The notes under the pieces are model-generated. The model was not told the origin of the DNA, did no database searches, and saw only the letters and a list, made by a program, of their open reading frames with translations. A stretch of DNA of 64,000 bases from JAIOSF01 sp047159865 (lineage in GTDB: Bacteria; Campylobacterota; Campylobacteria; Campylobacterales; Arcobacteraceae), in contig NZ_AP038804.1 in the NCBI RefSeq assembly GCF_047159865.1, positions 992,001-1,056,000 on the forward strand. The letters run 5' to 3'. A program made the translations under genes and the position numbers. The first letter of the stretch is position 1, and the number at the start of each line of letters is the position of its first letter. This document shows positions 1 to 8,508 of the stretch, piece by piece.

Positions 1-285
1 GGTACTTTAGATGAAACTATTTTATACTTTGAAACTCAACTCAAAAAGTTTTATGAGTCTAATACAAATGTCTTTACAGATGTTGTAGGATTAGGGCTTA
101 TGAGAGGTTTAAGAGTAAAAGATGCTCAAACTCTTAGTGCTATTATAACCAAAGCATTTGAGCAAGGTGTTTTAGTTTTAAAAGCTGGAAAAAACACACT
201 ACGATTTTTACCACCACTTACGATTTCAAAAGAGGAAATAGATGAAGGATTTAAAAGATTAGGAAAAGCTCTTGAAACGCTCTAG
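1..285 (+). CDS. argD: Acetylornithine aminotransferase, C-terminal part (start lies outside the window)
   Basis: The reading frame is open from base 1 and codes for the last 94 residues of a class III PLP-dependent aminotransferase. The segment around GLGLMRGLRV, the stretch FEQGVLVLKAGKNTLRFLPPLT and the ending EIDEGFKRL are typical of the small C-terminal domain of ArgD, which makes N-acetylornithine in arginine biosynthesis. The catalytic lysine and cofactor-binding domain are off the window. The 3' end overlaps the next gene by 14 bases, so the two are probably co-transcribed. Another class III enzyme, such as succinylornithine or GABA transaminase, cannot be fully excluded from this fragment. 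Confidence 0.85.
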   Translation, partial: GTLDETILYFETQLKKFYESNTNVFTDVVGLGLMRGLRVKDAQTLSAIITKAFEQGVLVLKAGKNTLRFLPPLTISKEEIDEGFKRLGKALETL

Positions 286-1444
286 TATTTTATGCTTAGC
301 AATTTTTACATCATTGTATGCAAATGATAGTCAAAATGATTATTTGTCTCAATCAAAGCAAGAGATACTTAATTATTCATACGATAAAGCAATACAAGAT
401 AGTAAAAAATTAAAAAATGATTGGATTAATCCAATCACTTATAAATACATATATAATAATACAGAAACATTTGATACGACCAAATCAATATTAAGTATAT
501 CTCAACCCATTTTTAAAAGTGGAGGGATCTATTATGCGATAAAATATGCTCAAAGTGTTCAGAATAAAACAAATATTAGTATAGATATACAGAAAAAAGA
601 ACTTATAAAACAAACTGTTAATTTTCTATTTCAAATTAAACAAATTGATTTAACTATAAATAAGCAAAAACTTTTAGTACAAAACTCATCAATAGATGTT
701 CAACGAAAAAAAGAACAAGTTTTAAATGGTATATTAGATACTTCTTTTTTAGATAATGCAATATTAGATTTAAATGCAAATCAAAATAACTTGATTGATT
801 TAGAATATCAAAAGAGATTACTTGTTAATAATCTTGCTAAATTATCAGATAAAAAATATACTGAATTAGAACTACCTGTATTAAAACTTCTAAATGATGA
901 AAAATATATGGAAAATAATATTTATATTAAACAAGCTAAAGATGAGATCAATACATCATATTGGCTAAAGAATATGAGTATTTCTAGCTACCTGCCAACA
1001 CTTAATCTAACTGCTGATTACACAAAATATCATGATGTGGATCATAATCCAAACTTAGATGAAGAGGGAACAACAAATTATGGTTTTAATATTACTATAC
1101 CTTTGGATATAAAATATTCATATAATATACAAAGTACAAAAATAGAATATCTGAAAAACAAAGCCTCTCTTGAAGATAAAAAAAGAGAAGAAAAAATGAT
1201 TTTTAAGAATGCTATTGCTAAAGTCAACAGTCTTGATAGTAAAATTGAAATTGCAAAAACAAATATTATTCTTTATAATTCATTAGTAACACAAATAAAA
1301 GAACAACTTGAAGTAGGGATGAAAACTCCTTCTGATCTTGAAACTATTCAAAATTCAAAAAAAATAAAACAGCTTGAGATAGAAAGTTTAAAAATTGATC
1401 AACAAATGGAACTTTTAGAAATTTACTACAGAATACAGAGCTAA
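272..1444 (+). CDS. TolC-family outer membrane efflux-type protein
   Basis: This is a 390-residue protein with a signal peptide (residues 1-17, cleavage near YA|ND). Long helical stretches follow, and a repeated architecture typical of outer-membrane factors (OEP/TolC fold): helices around residues 50-200 and 290-385, and beta-barrel-like segments near 230-280. Such proteins form trimeric channels through the outer membrane and periplasm for efflux pumps or type I secretion. It is shorter than classical TolC (about 420-490 residues). No inner-membrane pump or periplasmic adaptor gene lies beside it, so the partner must be elsewhere. The start is TTG, five bases after AGGAAA, inside the end of argD. 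Family placement is by overall pattern rather than a sharp motif. Confidence 0.7.
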   Translation: MKRSSILCLAIFTSLYANDSQNDYLSQSKQEILNYSYDKAIQDSKKLKNDWINPITYKYIYNNTETFDTTKSILSISQPIFKSGGIYYAIKYAQSVQNKTNISIDIQKKELIKQTVNFLFQIKQIDLTINKQKLLVQNSSIDVQRKKEQVLNGILDTSFLDNAILDLNANQNNLIDLEYQKRLLVNNLAKLSDKKYTELELPVLKLLNDEKYMENNIYIKQAKDEINTSYWLKNMSISSYLPTLNLTADYTKYHDVDHNPNLDEEGTTNYGFNITIPLDIKYSYNIQSTKIEYLKNKASLEDKKREEKMIFKNAIAKVNSLDSKIEIAKTNIILYNSLVTQIKEQLEVGMKTPSDLETIQNSKKIKQLEIESLKIDQQMELLEIYYRIQS

Positions 1445-1449
1445 AATAG

Positions 1450-2478
1450 ATGCAAAACCAAGTTATCCCTTTTAGCAAATATTTTGAAAATTGGTTATAT
1501 GACAAAAAAGGATACTATTCTCAATACAAAACCATAGGTAAAGATGGTGACTTTTATACAGCAGTAAGCACTAGCAGTTTCTTTGGCGGAAGTATTGGGA
1601 AAAGAGTAGTCGATATTATTGAGGAAGGTTTTTTAGGTAAAGATACAACTATTCTTGAGATTGGTGCTCACCATGGCTATCTTTTAGCTGATATGATACA
1701 GTTCATTTTTACACTAAAACCAAATCTAATCACAACATTACAATTTGCTATTATTGAAAAACATGAGCATCTTCAAAATAAACAGATAAACTACTTTAAT
1801 AAATGTTTTGGAGATAGAATAAAACTTCTTCACTTCAATGACATTAGTGAAATAAAACTTGAAAGTGCTTTTATTGTAGCCAATGAAATTTTTGATGCTT
1901 TTCCTTGTGAGTTAGTTTTAACAAATAAAAATAATTGTCTTCAAAAAGCAATTGTAAAAAATCACAACATTACATTTACAAATCCTACAAGTAAAGATGA
2001 GAAAATTGTACATCATTGCGATAAATATAATATCACAAAAGGTGAAGTAGCTATTGGATATGAAAACTTTATTTTACAATTGTCAAAAAATATAAAACAT
2101 TTTGAGTTTATCACATTTGATTATGGAGAAAAATATCCTCGAAATGATTTTTCATGTAGAATTTATCAAGATCACTCTGTATTACCATTATTTGATGAGA
2201 ATACTCATTTAGCAAACTTATACCAAAAATCAGATATAACTTATGATGTAAATTTTCAGCATATTATAGATATATTTGAAAATCAAGGTATAAAAAATAT
2301 CGCTTATAAAACACAGCTACAAGCATTAGTTGATTTTGGTATAATAGAACTACTGGAAATGTTACATAAAAATACAGATGAAAAAACATATTTAGCTGAA
2401 GCAAATAAAATAAAAACACTTTTAAATCCTACAGGGATGGGAGATAGATTTAAAATGGTTTTATTTAGAACACAATAA
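1450..2478 (+). CDS. MidA/NDUFAF7-family SAM-dependent methyltransferase
   Basis: A 342-residue protein of the DUF185 (MidA/NDUFAF7) class. The N-terminus has the family segment with FYTAVSTSSFFGGSIGKRV (about residues 37-55), then a SAM-binding glycine motif ILEIGAHHGYL (about 70-80) and ANEIFDAFP (about 146-154), which is the characteristic post-Rossmann motif. In eukaryotes the relative methylates an arginine in a complex I subunit; the bacterial substrate is not established. It starts five bases after the TolC-like gene and is followed closely by thiS, consistent with one transcript. Confidence 0.8.
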   Translation: MQNQVIPFSKYFENWLYDKKGYYSQYKTIGKDGDFYTAVSTSSFFGGSIGKRVVDIIEEGFLGKDTTILEIGAHHGYLLADMIQFIFTLKPNLITTLQFAIIEKHEHLQNKQINYFNKCFGDRIKLLHFNDISEIKLESAFIVANEIFDAFPCELVLTNKNNCLQKAIVKNHNITFTNPTSKDEKIVHHCDKYNITKGEVAIGYENFILQLSKNIKHFEFITFDYGEKYPRNDFSCRIYQDHSVLPLFDENTHLANLYQKSDITYDVNFQHIIDIFENQGIKNIAYKTQLQALVDFGIIELLEMLHKNTDEKTYLAEANKIKTLLNPTGMGDRFKMVLFRTQ

Positions 2479-2494
2479 CTTAAAAGGAATACAC

Positions 2495-2695
2495 TTGAAT
2501 ATAATAATTAATGGAGAAGATAAAATATTTAATGAAGGAGATTCATTAAAAGATATAATTATTTCACTTCAAATCGAAGATAAAGTAATGGCTGCTGCTG
2601 TTAATATGGACATAGTAAAAAAAGACACTTGGGATAGTTTTATACCAAAAGAAAATGACAAAATTGAATTGTTACAATTTGTAGGTGGAGGTTGA
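2495..2695 (+). CDS. thiS: Thiamine sulfur-carrier protein ThiS
   Basis: A 66-residue ubiquitin-fold protein ending in FVGGG; the C-terminal Gly-Gly is the residue pair that is adenylated by ThiF and converted to thiocarboxylate for thiazole synthesis. The body (an N-terminal strand with NGE, then AAAVNMDIVKKDTW and the acidic stretch before IELLQFVGGG) matches ThiS better than the related MoaD, although MoaD is the main alternative given the molybdoenzyme gene directly downstream. The start is TTG at 2495, preceded by AAAGGA. Its end abuts the next gene, whose ribosome-binding site GGAGG is formed by the thiS terminal glycine codons. Confidence 0.8.
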   Translation: MNIIINGEDKIFNEGDSLKDIIISLQIEDKVMAAAVNMDIVKKDTWDSFIPKENDKIELLQFVGGG

Positions 2696-2696
2696 T

Positions 2697-4781
2697 ATGC
2701 TACACGACAGAGGTTCAGTTTGCACCTATTGTGGAGTGGGTTGTGACATTACAGCTCAAGTAAAAAATAATAAAATACTCAAAATTTATGCACAAAATGA
2801 TGGATATGTAAGTCGTGGTAAACTTTGCATTAAAGGTAAAACTGGTTTTGACTTTGTTGATTCAGATAATAGAATTCGAAATACTCGTATAAAAAAATTA
2901 TTTATTCAAAAAAATTTAGAATTATTTCCAGATCATATAAAAAAACAAATACAGCTTTTGCAATGTTTTGATGAAGATTGGTATCAATCAGACTATGAAC
3001 TAGCAACCTCTATTGCAGCATGGAAACTATCTGAAATAAAAAAACAATATGGTAGACATAGTTTTTGTGCAACCGGTGGAGCTAGAACATCTTGTGAAAG
3101 TGGATTTTTATTACAAAAATTTACACGAGAGATTATGGAATCGCCAAACATAGATAACTGTGCTAGAGTATGTCATGCCCCTAGTTTAAATGGAATGGCA
3201 GCTACTATTGGAGAAGGAGCTGCTACTAATCCTTATGATGATATATTTAAAACTGAGTTTATGTTAGTAATTGGATCCAATACCACTGAAGCACATCCAA
3301 TTGTTGCGAATAGAATGATTGAAGCTAGTCGAGCAAAAACAAGTGAATTAGTAGTATGTGATGTAAGACAAATACAACTTAGTAAATTTGCAACAGATAC
3401 AATTATAATGCCTTATGAATCAAATCTTCTACTATTAAACTCAATAGCTTATATCATTTTAAAAGAAAATCTCTATGATCAAATGTTTATTGATACCCGA
3501 ACCAAAGAATTTGCATCTTATAAAAATAGCATACTCAATGACCAATATGCAAATCCTGAATACTTTAAACAAATTAGAGGATATGAAGAGTTAGCAGAAC
3601 AAATTCCTATCATAGCTAGAAAATACGCTAGTAAAAAATCAATGATTTTTTGGGGTCTTGGTGTCACTGAAAATAAAGATGGAAGTTATGCAGTAATGGC
3701 AATGGTAAATTTAGCATTAATGACCGGAAATATTGCAAAAGAAGGTGCTGGACTGATGCCTTTACGAGGTCAAAATAATGTTCAAGGAACCTGTGATATG
3801 GGTTGTTTGCCTTATTATGGACCAGATTATTCTAAACCAAAAGAGGAAGGTCTTAAAACACCTGATTTGATAAATGCAATGTTAAATGATGAAGTAAAAG
3901 CAATGATGGTTATGGGAGAAGATACAGCACATATTCATCCTAATCTAAATAAAATTGATAAAGCTTTAGATAATTTGGAACTACTTATTACTCAAGACTT
4001 GTTTATGAATGCTATTGCTAAAAAATCAGATATTGTTTTTGGTGTAAAATCAGCGTATGAAAAAACAGGTGTATATGTAAATGCAATGAGACGATTACAT
4101 TTATCTCAACCTCTTGTTGAAAATGATTTACCTGATGATTGGAATGTGATTACTGATATTGAAAATAAAATGAAAGGTCAATTCTCTTATAAAACAAGTG
4201 AGGATATCTGGGAAAACATCAGAATAGAAGCTCCTTATAGATATGGAGGAGCTAGCTATAATAAGCTTATGAAACATAGAAGTAAAGGGATGCAATGGCC
4301 AATTTCTAAAAAAGACACTCCTATTTTACATTTAGATGGATTTAATACACCAGATGGGTTAGGAAAATTTATATATAATGGATATCAACTCCGTGGACAA
4401 ATAAAAAAACTAGTCAATAAAGAAAATTTTGATACTTTTTATCTTACAACAGGAAGAAATTTAATCCATTATAATAATGCAGCACAAACTATTGAAACAG
4501 AAAAACTTAAATCAAAACACAATGAAGACACTATTTTAGCCTGTATTGATGACAAAGACAAAATAAAAAGTCAAAAAGTAATATTAAAAACTATTTATGG
4601 GCAAACACAACCTTTACCAATTAAATTTGTAAAGACTATTAAACCTAAAACACTATTTACTACATTTCATCATGCAAAATCACACCTTAACTCTATATTT
4701 GGAGATGAAAGTGATGTCAATACAAAAACAGCTCTCTTTAAATCATTGGAAGTAGAAATTATTGAGGTTTCAAATATTTAA
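2697..4781 (+). CDS. Formate dehydrogenase-like molybdopterin oxidoreductase, catalytic subunit
   Basis: A 694-residue member of the DMSO-reductase superfamily. Cys9, Cys12, Cys16 and Cys44 form a C-x2-C-x3-C-x27-C site for one [4Fe-4S] cluster. The molybdenum ligand region reads NCARVCHAPS (about residues 154-163). The Cys-His pair matches the Sec/Cys-His of formate dehydrogenases (FdhF type) rather than nitrate reductases. The C-terminal molydopterin-binding domain begins near LTTGR (about 575). It lacks a Tat signal and extra FeS domains, and no beta or gamma subunit is adjacent, so it is probably cytoplasmic with an unknown partner. I prefer ATG 2697 to the upstream GTG at 2685, because GGAGG sits five bases before the ATG. 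The physiological substrate is inferred, not proven. Confidence 0.75.
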   Translation: MLHDRGSVCTYCGVGCDITAQVKNNKILKIYAQNDGYVSRGKLCIKGKTGFDFVDSDNRIRNTRIKKLFIQKNLELFPDHIKKQIQLLQCFDEDWYQSDYELATSIAAWKLSEIKKQYGRHSFCATGGARTSCESGFLLQKFTREIMESPNIDNCARVCHAPSLNGMAATIGEGAATNPYDDIFKTEFMLVIGSNTTEAHPIVANRMIEASRAKTSELVVCDVRQIQLSKFATDTIIMPYESNLLLLNSIAYIILKENLYDQMFIDTRTKEFASYKNSILNDQYANPEYFKQIRGYEELAEQIPIIARKYASKKSMIFWGLGVTENKDGSYAVMAMVNLALMTGNIAKEGAGLMPLRGQNNVQGTCDMGCLPYYGPDYSKPKEEGLKTPDLINAMLNDEVKAMMVMGEDTAHIHPNLNKIDKALDNLELLITQDLFMNAIAKKSDIVFGVKSAYEKTGVYVNAMRRLHLSQPLVENDLPDDWNVITDIENKMKGQFSYKTSEDIWENIRIEAPYRYGGASYNKLMKHRSKGMQWPISKKDTPILHLDGFNTPDGLGKFIYNGYQLRGQIKKLVNKENFDTFYLTTGRNLIHYNNAAQTIETEKLKSKHNEDTILACIDDKDKIKSQKVILKTIYGQTQPLPIKFVKTIKPKTLFTTFHHAKSHLNSIFGDESDVNTKTALFKSLEVEIIEVSNI

Positions 4782-4792
4782 GTAAAATTAAA

Positions 4793-4809
4793 TATAATTG
4801 ATATATAAT
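4793..4809 (+). promoter_or_regulatory. Probable promoter of the LPP20 gene (two overlapping TATAAT boxes)
   Basis: Two perfect TATAAT hexamers (4793-4798 and 4804-4809) lie 20-36 bases before the lipoprotein ATG, with AAAGGA as ribosome site. No clear -35 box is visible, as is common in Campylobacterota. Confidence 0.5.
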
Positions 4810-4828
4810 TAAAATAAAAAGGATTATT

Positions 4829-5419
4829 ATGAAAAAAAATTTATTAACAATTGCATCAGCTGTAGTTATTTCATCTATTTTAGCAGGATGTGCTGCTCAA
4901 AAAACACCAGAACAAGAAGCAGAGGCAGACTTCAGATGTAAACAAGATGGGCAACTAGCTCCAAAATGGACTTGTAATCCTTATTTAGAAGGTTCAATTG
5001 TAGCACTTGGTGTTGCTCAAAAGAATGCAGGGAATGATTATGGATTTCAAAGAGCAGCTGCTATTGCTGAGGGTAGAGATGCATTAGCAAATCAAATTAG
5101 TATAAAAGTAAATACTATGTTTAAGTCATATAAAGCAACAACAGGTGGTGGAGATGCTGCAACTTTTGATCAAGCAAACTCAAAGGTGTCAAAACAAATT
5201 GCAAGCCAAACACTACAAGGAAGTAGAGGTGTTGAGTCTTGGAAAAGTGATGCAGGAACACTTTTTGTTTTAGTTGGTTTAAATAGTGAGGTAGTAAAAA
5301 ATGATATGGAAAAAGCTGTAAAAACATCATTTAAAAATGATAGAGCTATGTATCAAAAATTTCTAGCTGCAAAAGCAGATGGTGAACTTGATGCCGAATT
5401 AGAAAAAGCTGCTCAATAA
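4829..5419 (+). CDS. LPP20-family lipoprotein
   Basis: A 196-residue lipoprotein. The signal peptide ends in the lipobox LAGC (Cys21), so the mature protein should be anchored in the outer membrane. The body contains the LPP20 features: PKWTCNPYLEGSIVALGVA (about residues 45-63), the helical AAIAEGRDALANQISIKVNT (about 75-94) and GTLFVLVGLNSEVV (about 142-155). The family is named after Helicobacter pylori Lpp20; its molecular role is not settled. It is the first gene of a cassette with a second LPP20-like protein, a lytic transglycosylase and a transglutaminase-fold protein, which suggests a role at the cell wall or outer membrane. A strong terminator follows, so the gene may be expressed at a higher level than the rest of the cassette. 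Confidence 0.85.
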   Translation: MKKNLLTIASAVVISSILAGCAAQKTPEQEAEADFRCKQDGQLAPKWTCNPYLEGSIVALGVAQKNAGNDYGFQRAAAIAEGRDALANQISIKVNTMFKSYKATTGGGDAATFDQANSKVSKQIASQTLQGSRGVESWKSDAGTLFVLVGLNSEVVKNDMEKAVKTSFKNDRAMYQKFLAAKADGELDAELEKAAQ

Positions 5420-5430
5420 TATTATTGAGC
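5411..5430. repeat. Perfect 20-bp palindrome across the LPP20 stop codon
   Basis: GCTCAATAATATTATTGAGC is a perfect 10+10 inverted repeat with no spacer. It covers the last codons and stop codon of the lipoprotein gene and lies 10 bases before the terminator hairpin. It may help stabilise the 3' end of the mRNA or be a protein site. Confidence 0.6.
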
Positions 5431-5440
5431 ATAATCTAAA

Positions 5441-5468
5441 AAAAGCAGGGAAATTCCCTGCTTTTTTA
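5441..5468 (+). terminator. Rho-independent terminator after the LPP20 gene
   Basis: A stem AAAAGCAGGG / CCCTGCTTTT with a five-base loop, followed by a T-run. It separates the first lipoprotein gene from the next three, although read-through is likely because the next ATG is only 15 bases away. Confidence 0.85.
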
Positions 5469-5482
5469 TTATAAGGGAATAG

Positions 5483-5893
5483 ATGATTAAGATTTTTTTA
5501 GCAATTGTTAGTGTTATGTTATTTACGAGCTGTATTCATAAAAATAATACAACAGTAACAAAAAAAGTTCAAGAACCAAAATGGCTACTCAATCCTTATT
5601 TAGATAATGATAAGGTTGCCGCTATAGGTTGCTCACAAATACACTTTAGAGGAATTGAAGCACAAAAGAATCTAGCAATTTCAAGAGCTATCGATAGAAT
5701 CGCAGCACAAAACAGTATAATAGTTGACAATGTTACTTATAGACAAAAGAGTATTTCAAATGGAAGAAAAGCTAACTCTAAAAGCACTTCTTCATCTCTT
5801 CATTCTGTAGACAATGTGAAAGTAAGTACAAAAATCAAAGCTTTTTTTACGAAAAAAAATAAAGAAATATGTGTATGGGTGGTGCAAAAATGA
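5483..5893 (+). CDS. Second, small LPP20-like lipoprotein
   Basis: A 136-residue protein with a signal peptide and lipobox FTSC (Cys17). After it comes PKWLLNPYLDNDKVAAIGCS, which mirrors the PKWTCNPYLEGSIVALGVA segment of the upstream LPP20 protein, then a helical AISRAIDRIAAQNSI and a final strand EICVWVVQK corresponding to TLFVLVGL. It is therefore a shortened paralogue of its neighbour. AAGGGA precedes the ATG. Its stop codon overlaps the ATG of the lytic transglycosylase (ATGA), showing translational coupling. Confidence 0.75.
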   Translation: MIKIFLAIVSVMLFTSCIHKNNTTVTKKVQEPKWLLNPYLDNDKVAAIGCSQIHFRGIEAQKNLAISRAIDRIAAQNSIIVDNVTYRQKSISNGRKANSKSTSSSLHSVDNVKVSTKIKAFFTKKNKEICVWVVQK

Positions 5894-7041
5894 AAAACTT
5901 ATTAATACTTTTAACATTAAGTGTAACGATATTGATCTCAAGTGATTTTGAAGAGTTCAAACAGCAACAAAATCTTAAATATACTAACTATCAAAATTCA
6001 ATTCAAGAGGAATTTTCAAAGTATCAAAAAGCACATGATGAAGCATTTAACGAATTTTCAAAAGACTTGAAAAAAAAGTGGCCACCAATTAATGGAAAAG
6101 CAGATATTTCCACAAAAAAGCGTTTTGTTGAATATAACCGAAATTTAAATACAAAAAAAATAATAGATTATGAGAAAAACAATATTTCATTGGAAGTTAT
6201 TGCAAGTACACAAATAGAAGCAAAAAATAAAATAAAAGAAATGTTTACTCAGCTTCTTACAGAAGATGTTAAATCTGCTTATAAAAATGATTTGCTTGAA
6301 GAAAAAATCTCTAAAAAATTAAACAAACCAAGAGCTGTGATTAAATCCAAAGAGAAACTCATATCAAATATAATTACCCCACAAGAAAAATTGGAAATGA
6401 TCAACAAACTCCAAAAAGAAAATCTGATAATAAAAAAATATAATGGAAAATTTATATATAAAGCAAATGTCAAACTTCCTACAAACACTACTATAAGAAA
6501 AGCAAAAAGCTTTAAAAATTATGTAATGGCAAGTGCTAAGAAAGAAGATGTTCCAGCTGCATTGATTTATGCTATTATTCATAGTGAAAGTTCATTTAAC
6601 CCAATGGCACGGTCCCATATTCCAGCTTTTGGTCTTATGCAAATTGTACCAAAAAGTGCTGGAATAGATAGTTATCAATATCTTTATAATAAAAAAAGAG
6701 TTTTATCTTCTGCTTATTTATATGATTCAAAAAAGAATATTACAATAGGTTCTGCATATTTACATATATTGTATTATAAATATTTAAAGAAAATAAAAAA
6801 TCCACAAAGTAGACTCTATTGTGCAATTGCAGCTTATAATACAGGTGCAGGTAATGTCGCTAAAACATTTACAGGAAATACCAACATAAATAATTCAGCA
6901 ACTATTATCAACAAACTCACTTCTGAGCAAGTATATAAAAAGCTCATCAGTAGTTTACCATACCTTGAAACACGAAAATATCTTAAAAAAGTTAATGATA
7001 GAACCTCTGCTTATAATAAACTATTGCAAACAACACTTTAG
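5890..7041 (+). CDS. MltC-like membrane-bound lytic murein transglycosylase
   Basis: A 383-residue secreted protein. The N-terminus is hydrophobic (residues 1-18), then a Gln/Lys-rich helical segment DFEEFKQQQ...EFSKDLKKKW (19-64) and a DUF3393-like domain to about residue 200. Next is a family 1 SLT domain: catalytic Glu233 in HSESSFNP, GLMQ at 248-251, and AAYNTGAGN near 320, all as in MltC/Slt enzymes that cleave peptidoglycan to 1,6-anhydro-muropeptides. No lipobox cysteine is seen, unlike E. coli MltC, so it may be periplasmic or held by an uncleaved anchor. An upstream in-frame ATG at 5869 exists, but ATG 5890 is preferred: it starts a proper signal peptide and overlaps the previous stop as ATGA. 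Confidence 0.85.
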   Translation: MKNLLILLTLSVTILISSDFEEFKQQQNLKYTNYQNSIQEEFSKYQKAHDEAFNEFSKDLKKKWPPINGKADISTKKRFVEYNRNLNTKKIIDYEKNNISLEVIASTQIEAKNKIKEMFTQLLTEDVKSAYKNDLLEEKISKKLNKPRAVIKSKEKLISNIITPQEKLEMINKLQKENLIIKKYNGKFIYKANVKLPTNTTIRKAKSFKNYVMASAKKEDVPAALIYAIIHSESSFNPMARSHIPAFGLMQIVPKSAGIDSYQYLYNKKRVLSSAYLYDSKKNITIGSAYLHILYYKYLKKIKNPQSRLYCAIAAYNTGAGNVAKTFTGNTNINNSATIINKLTSEQVYKKLISSLPYLETRKYLKKVNDRTSAYNKLLQTTL

Positions 7042-7052
7042 AGAAGAATTCG

Positions 7053-8492
7053 ATGTTACGATTAAAACTAGGAATAATGTTGAGTATCTTTGCAAGTGTT
7101 TCTCTTGCCAATGATTATCAAGATTGGATAAATTCTCAACAACAACAATATAAACAATATAAAAAAAGTATGGATGATGAGTTTTCCGATATGTTAAAAA
7201 AAGATTGGAAAACATTTCAATTGATGAGTACGCCCTCACCCTATAAAGACCCAAAACCTCTAAAACTTCCAAAGTTACAAAAACCAATTTCAATACAAAA
7301 AGATGAGATTATAAACTCTCCTATTATTGATATTGAACCGATAAAAAAAACTGTGATTGTAAAACCTGTACAAGTTAAAAAGGAAATAGAAAAAAAGGGA
7401 AATTTGTCAAATTTAGTTTTTGATTTTTACTCTTCAAATATCACAATACAATACGATAAAAACACAGATTTTACTCTTCAAAAAATAGATAAAAACAATA
7501 TAAGTAATTTTTGGAAAATGATGAGTAAAACAAATTTCACTCTACTACTTGATCAAATTCAAAATGAAAAAGAAAATCTAAATTTAAATGATTGGGCAAC
7601 ATATCAACTTATTCATAAGTTAGGAATGGCTATTTTCAAAGAGAATAATAATGCGAATTTATTTACATGGTTTGTTCTTATAAAAATGAACTATGATACA
7701 AAAGTTGGTTATAACATGGATAAAATATATCTTATGTCGACAATAGAAAATAATCTATTTCAAGTGTCCTTTTTTACACTAAAGAATAAAAAATACTATA
7801 TTCTTAGAGCCGATGGACAAACTCAGAAAATAGGTACTCTCTATACATATTCAGGTGATTACCCTAAAGCAATAAATAAACTCTCATTCAATATTTATAA
7901 TGAATTAAAATTTTTCAAAAATTTAGAAACAAAAAATCTAACTTTTAATTATAACAATGAAAAATATATTATACAAACACAATATAGTCAAGATCTTGTA
8001 AAATTCTATAAATCGTTTCCCCAAACAGATTATAATGTGTATTTCAAAACAAAAAGCTCTACCCCTTTTTCAAATTCTATTTTAGTGAAAATAGCTCCAT
8101 TAATAAAAGGTAAATCAGAAATAGAAGCTGTGAATTTATTACTTCGTTTTGTACAAACATCTTTTAAGTATAAAACGGATCAAGATCAATTTGACTATGA
8201 AAAAGTGATGTTTCCTGAAGAAACTGTGAACTATCCTTATAGTGATTGTGAAGATAGGAGTATTCTTTTTAGTTATTTAGTAAAAAACCTTTTAAAACTT
8301 GATGTAGTTGCGGTTAAATATAGTGACCATCTAGCAACTGCTGTTGCTTTGTCTTCTAAAATAAGTGGAGATAGTTTTAACTATAAAAACACCCAATACA
8401 CTATTGCTGATGCAACTTATATAAATGCAAATGCAGGTACTAGTATGCCTAAATATAAAAATAGTAGATTTAAAATCATCGATTTTCAATAA
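7053..8492 (+). CDS. Secreted transglutaminase/cysteine-protease-fold protein, unknown substrate
   Basis: A 479-residue protein with a signal peptide (about 1-19) followed by a Gln/Lys-rich helix whose pattern (DYQDWINSQQQQYKQYKKS...EFS...DW) resembles the start of the lytic transglycosylase just upstream. A proline/lysine-rich linker spans about 55-110. The C-terminus holds a transglutaminase-like triad: Cys399 in SDCEDRS, His426 in SDHLATAV and Asp453 in ADATY, with the usual order and spacing. Proteins of this fold act as proteases, amidases or cross-linking enzymes. Given the neighbour, a wall peptide or lipoprotein substrate is plausible, but that is inference. It follows the transglycosylase after 11 bases, so the two are likely co-transcribed. 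Confidence 0.65.
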   Translation: MLRLKLGIMLSIFASVSLANDYQDWINSQQQQYKQYKKSMDDEFSDMLKKDWKTFQLMSTPSPYKDPKPLKLPKLQKPISIQKDEIINSPIIDIEPIKKTVIVKPVQVKKEIEKKGNLSNLVFDFYSSNITIQYDKNTDFTLQKIDKNNISNFWKMMSKTNFTLLLDQIQNEKENLNLNDWATYQLIHKLGMAIFKENNNANLFTWFVLIKMNYDTKVGYNMDKIYLMSTIENNLFQVSFFTLKNKKYYILRADGQTQKIGTLYTYSGDYPKAINKLSFNIYNELKFFKNLETKNLTFNYNNEKYIIQTQYSQDLVKFYKSFPQTDYNVYFKTKSSTPFSNSILVKIAPLIKGKSEIEAVNLLLRFVQTSFKYKTDQDQFDYEKVMFPEETVNYPYSDCEDRSILFSYLVKNLLKLDVVAVKYSDHLATAVALSSKISGDSFNYKNTQYTIADATYINANAGTSMPKYKNSRFKIIDFQ

Positions 8493-8508
8493 TATTTGAG
8501 GAGATTAA

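Noticed and set aside
5869..5889. Upstream start codon of the lytic transglycosylase
   Set aside because: It would put MCMGGAK before the signal peptide; the ATGA overlap at 5890 is a better start.
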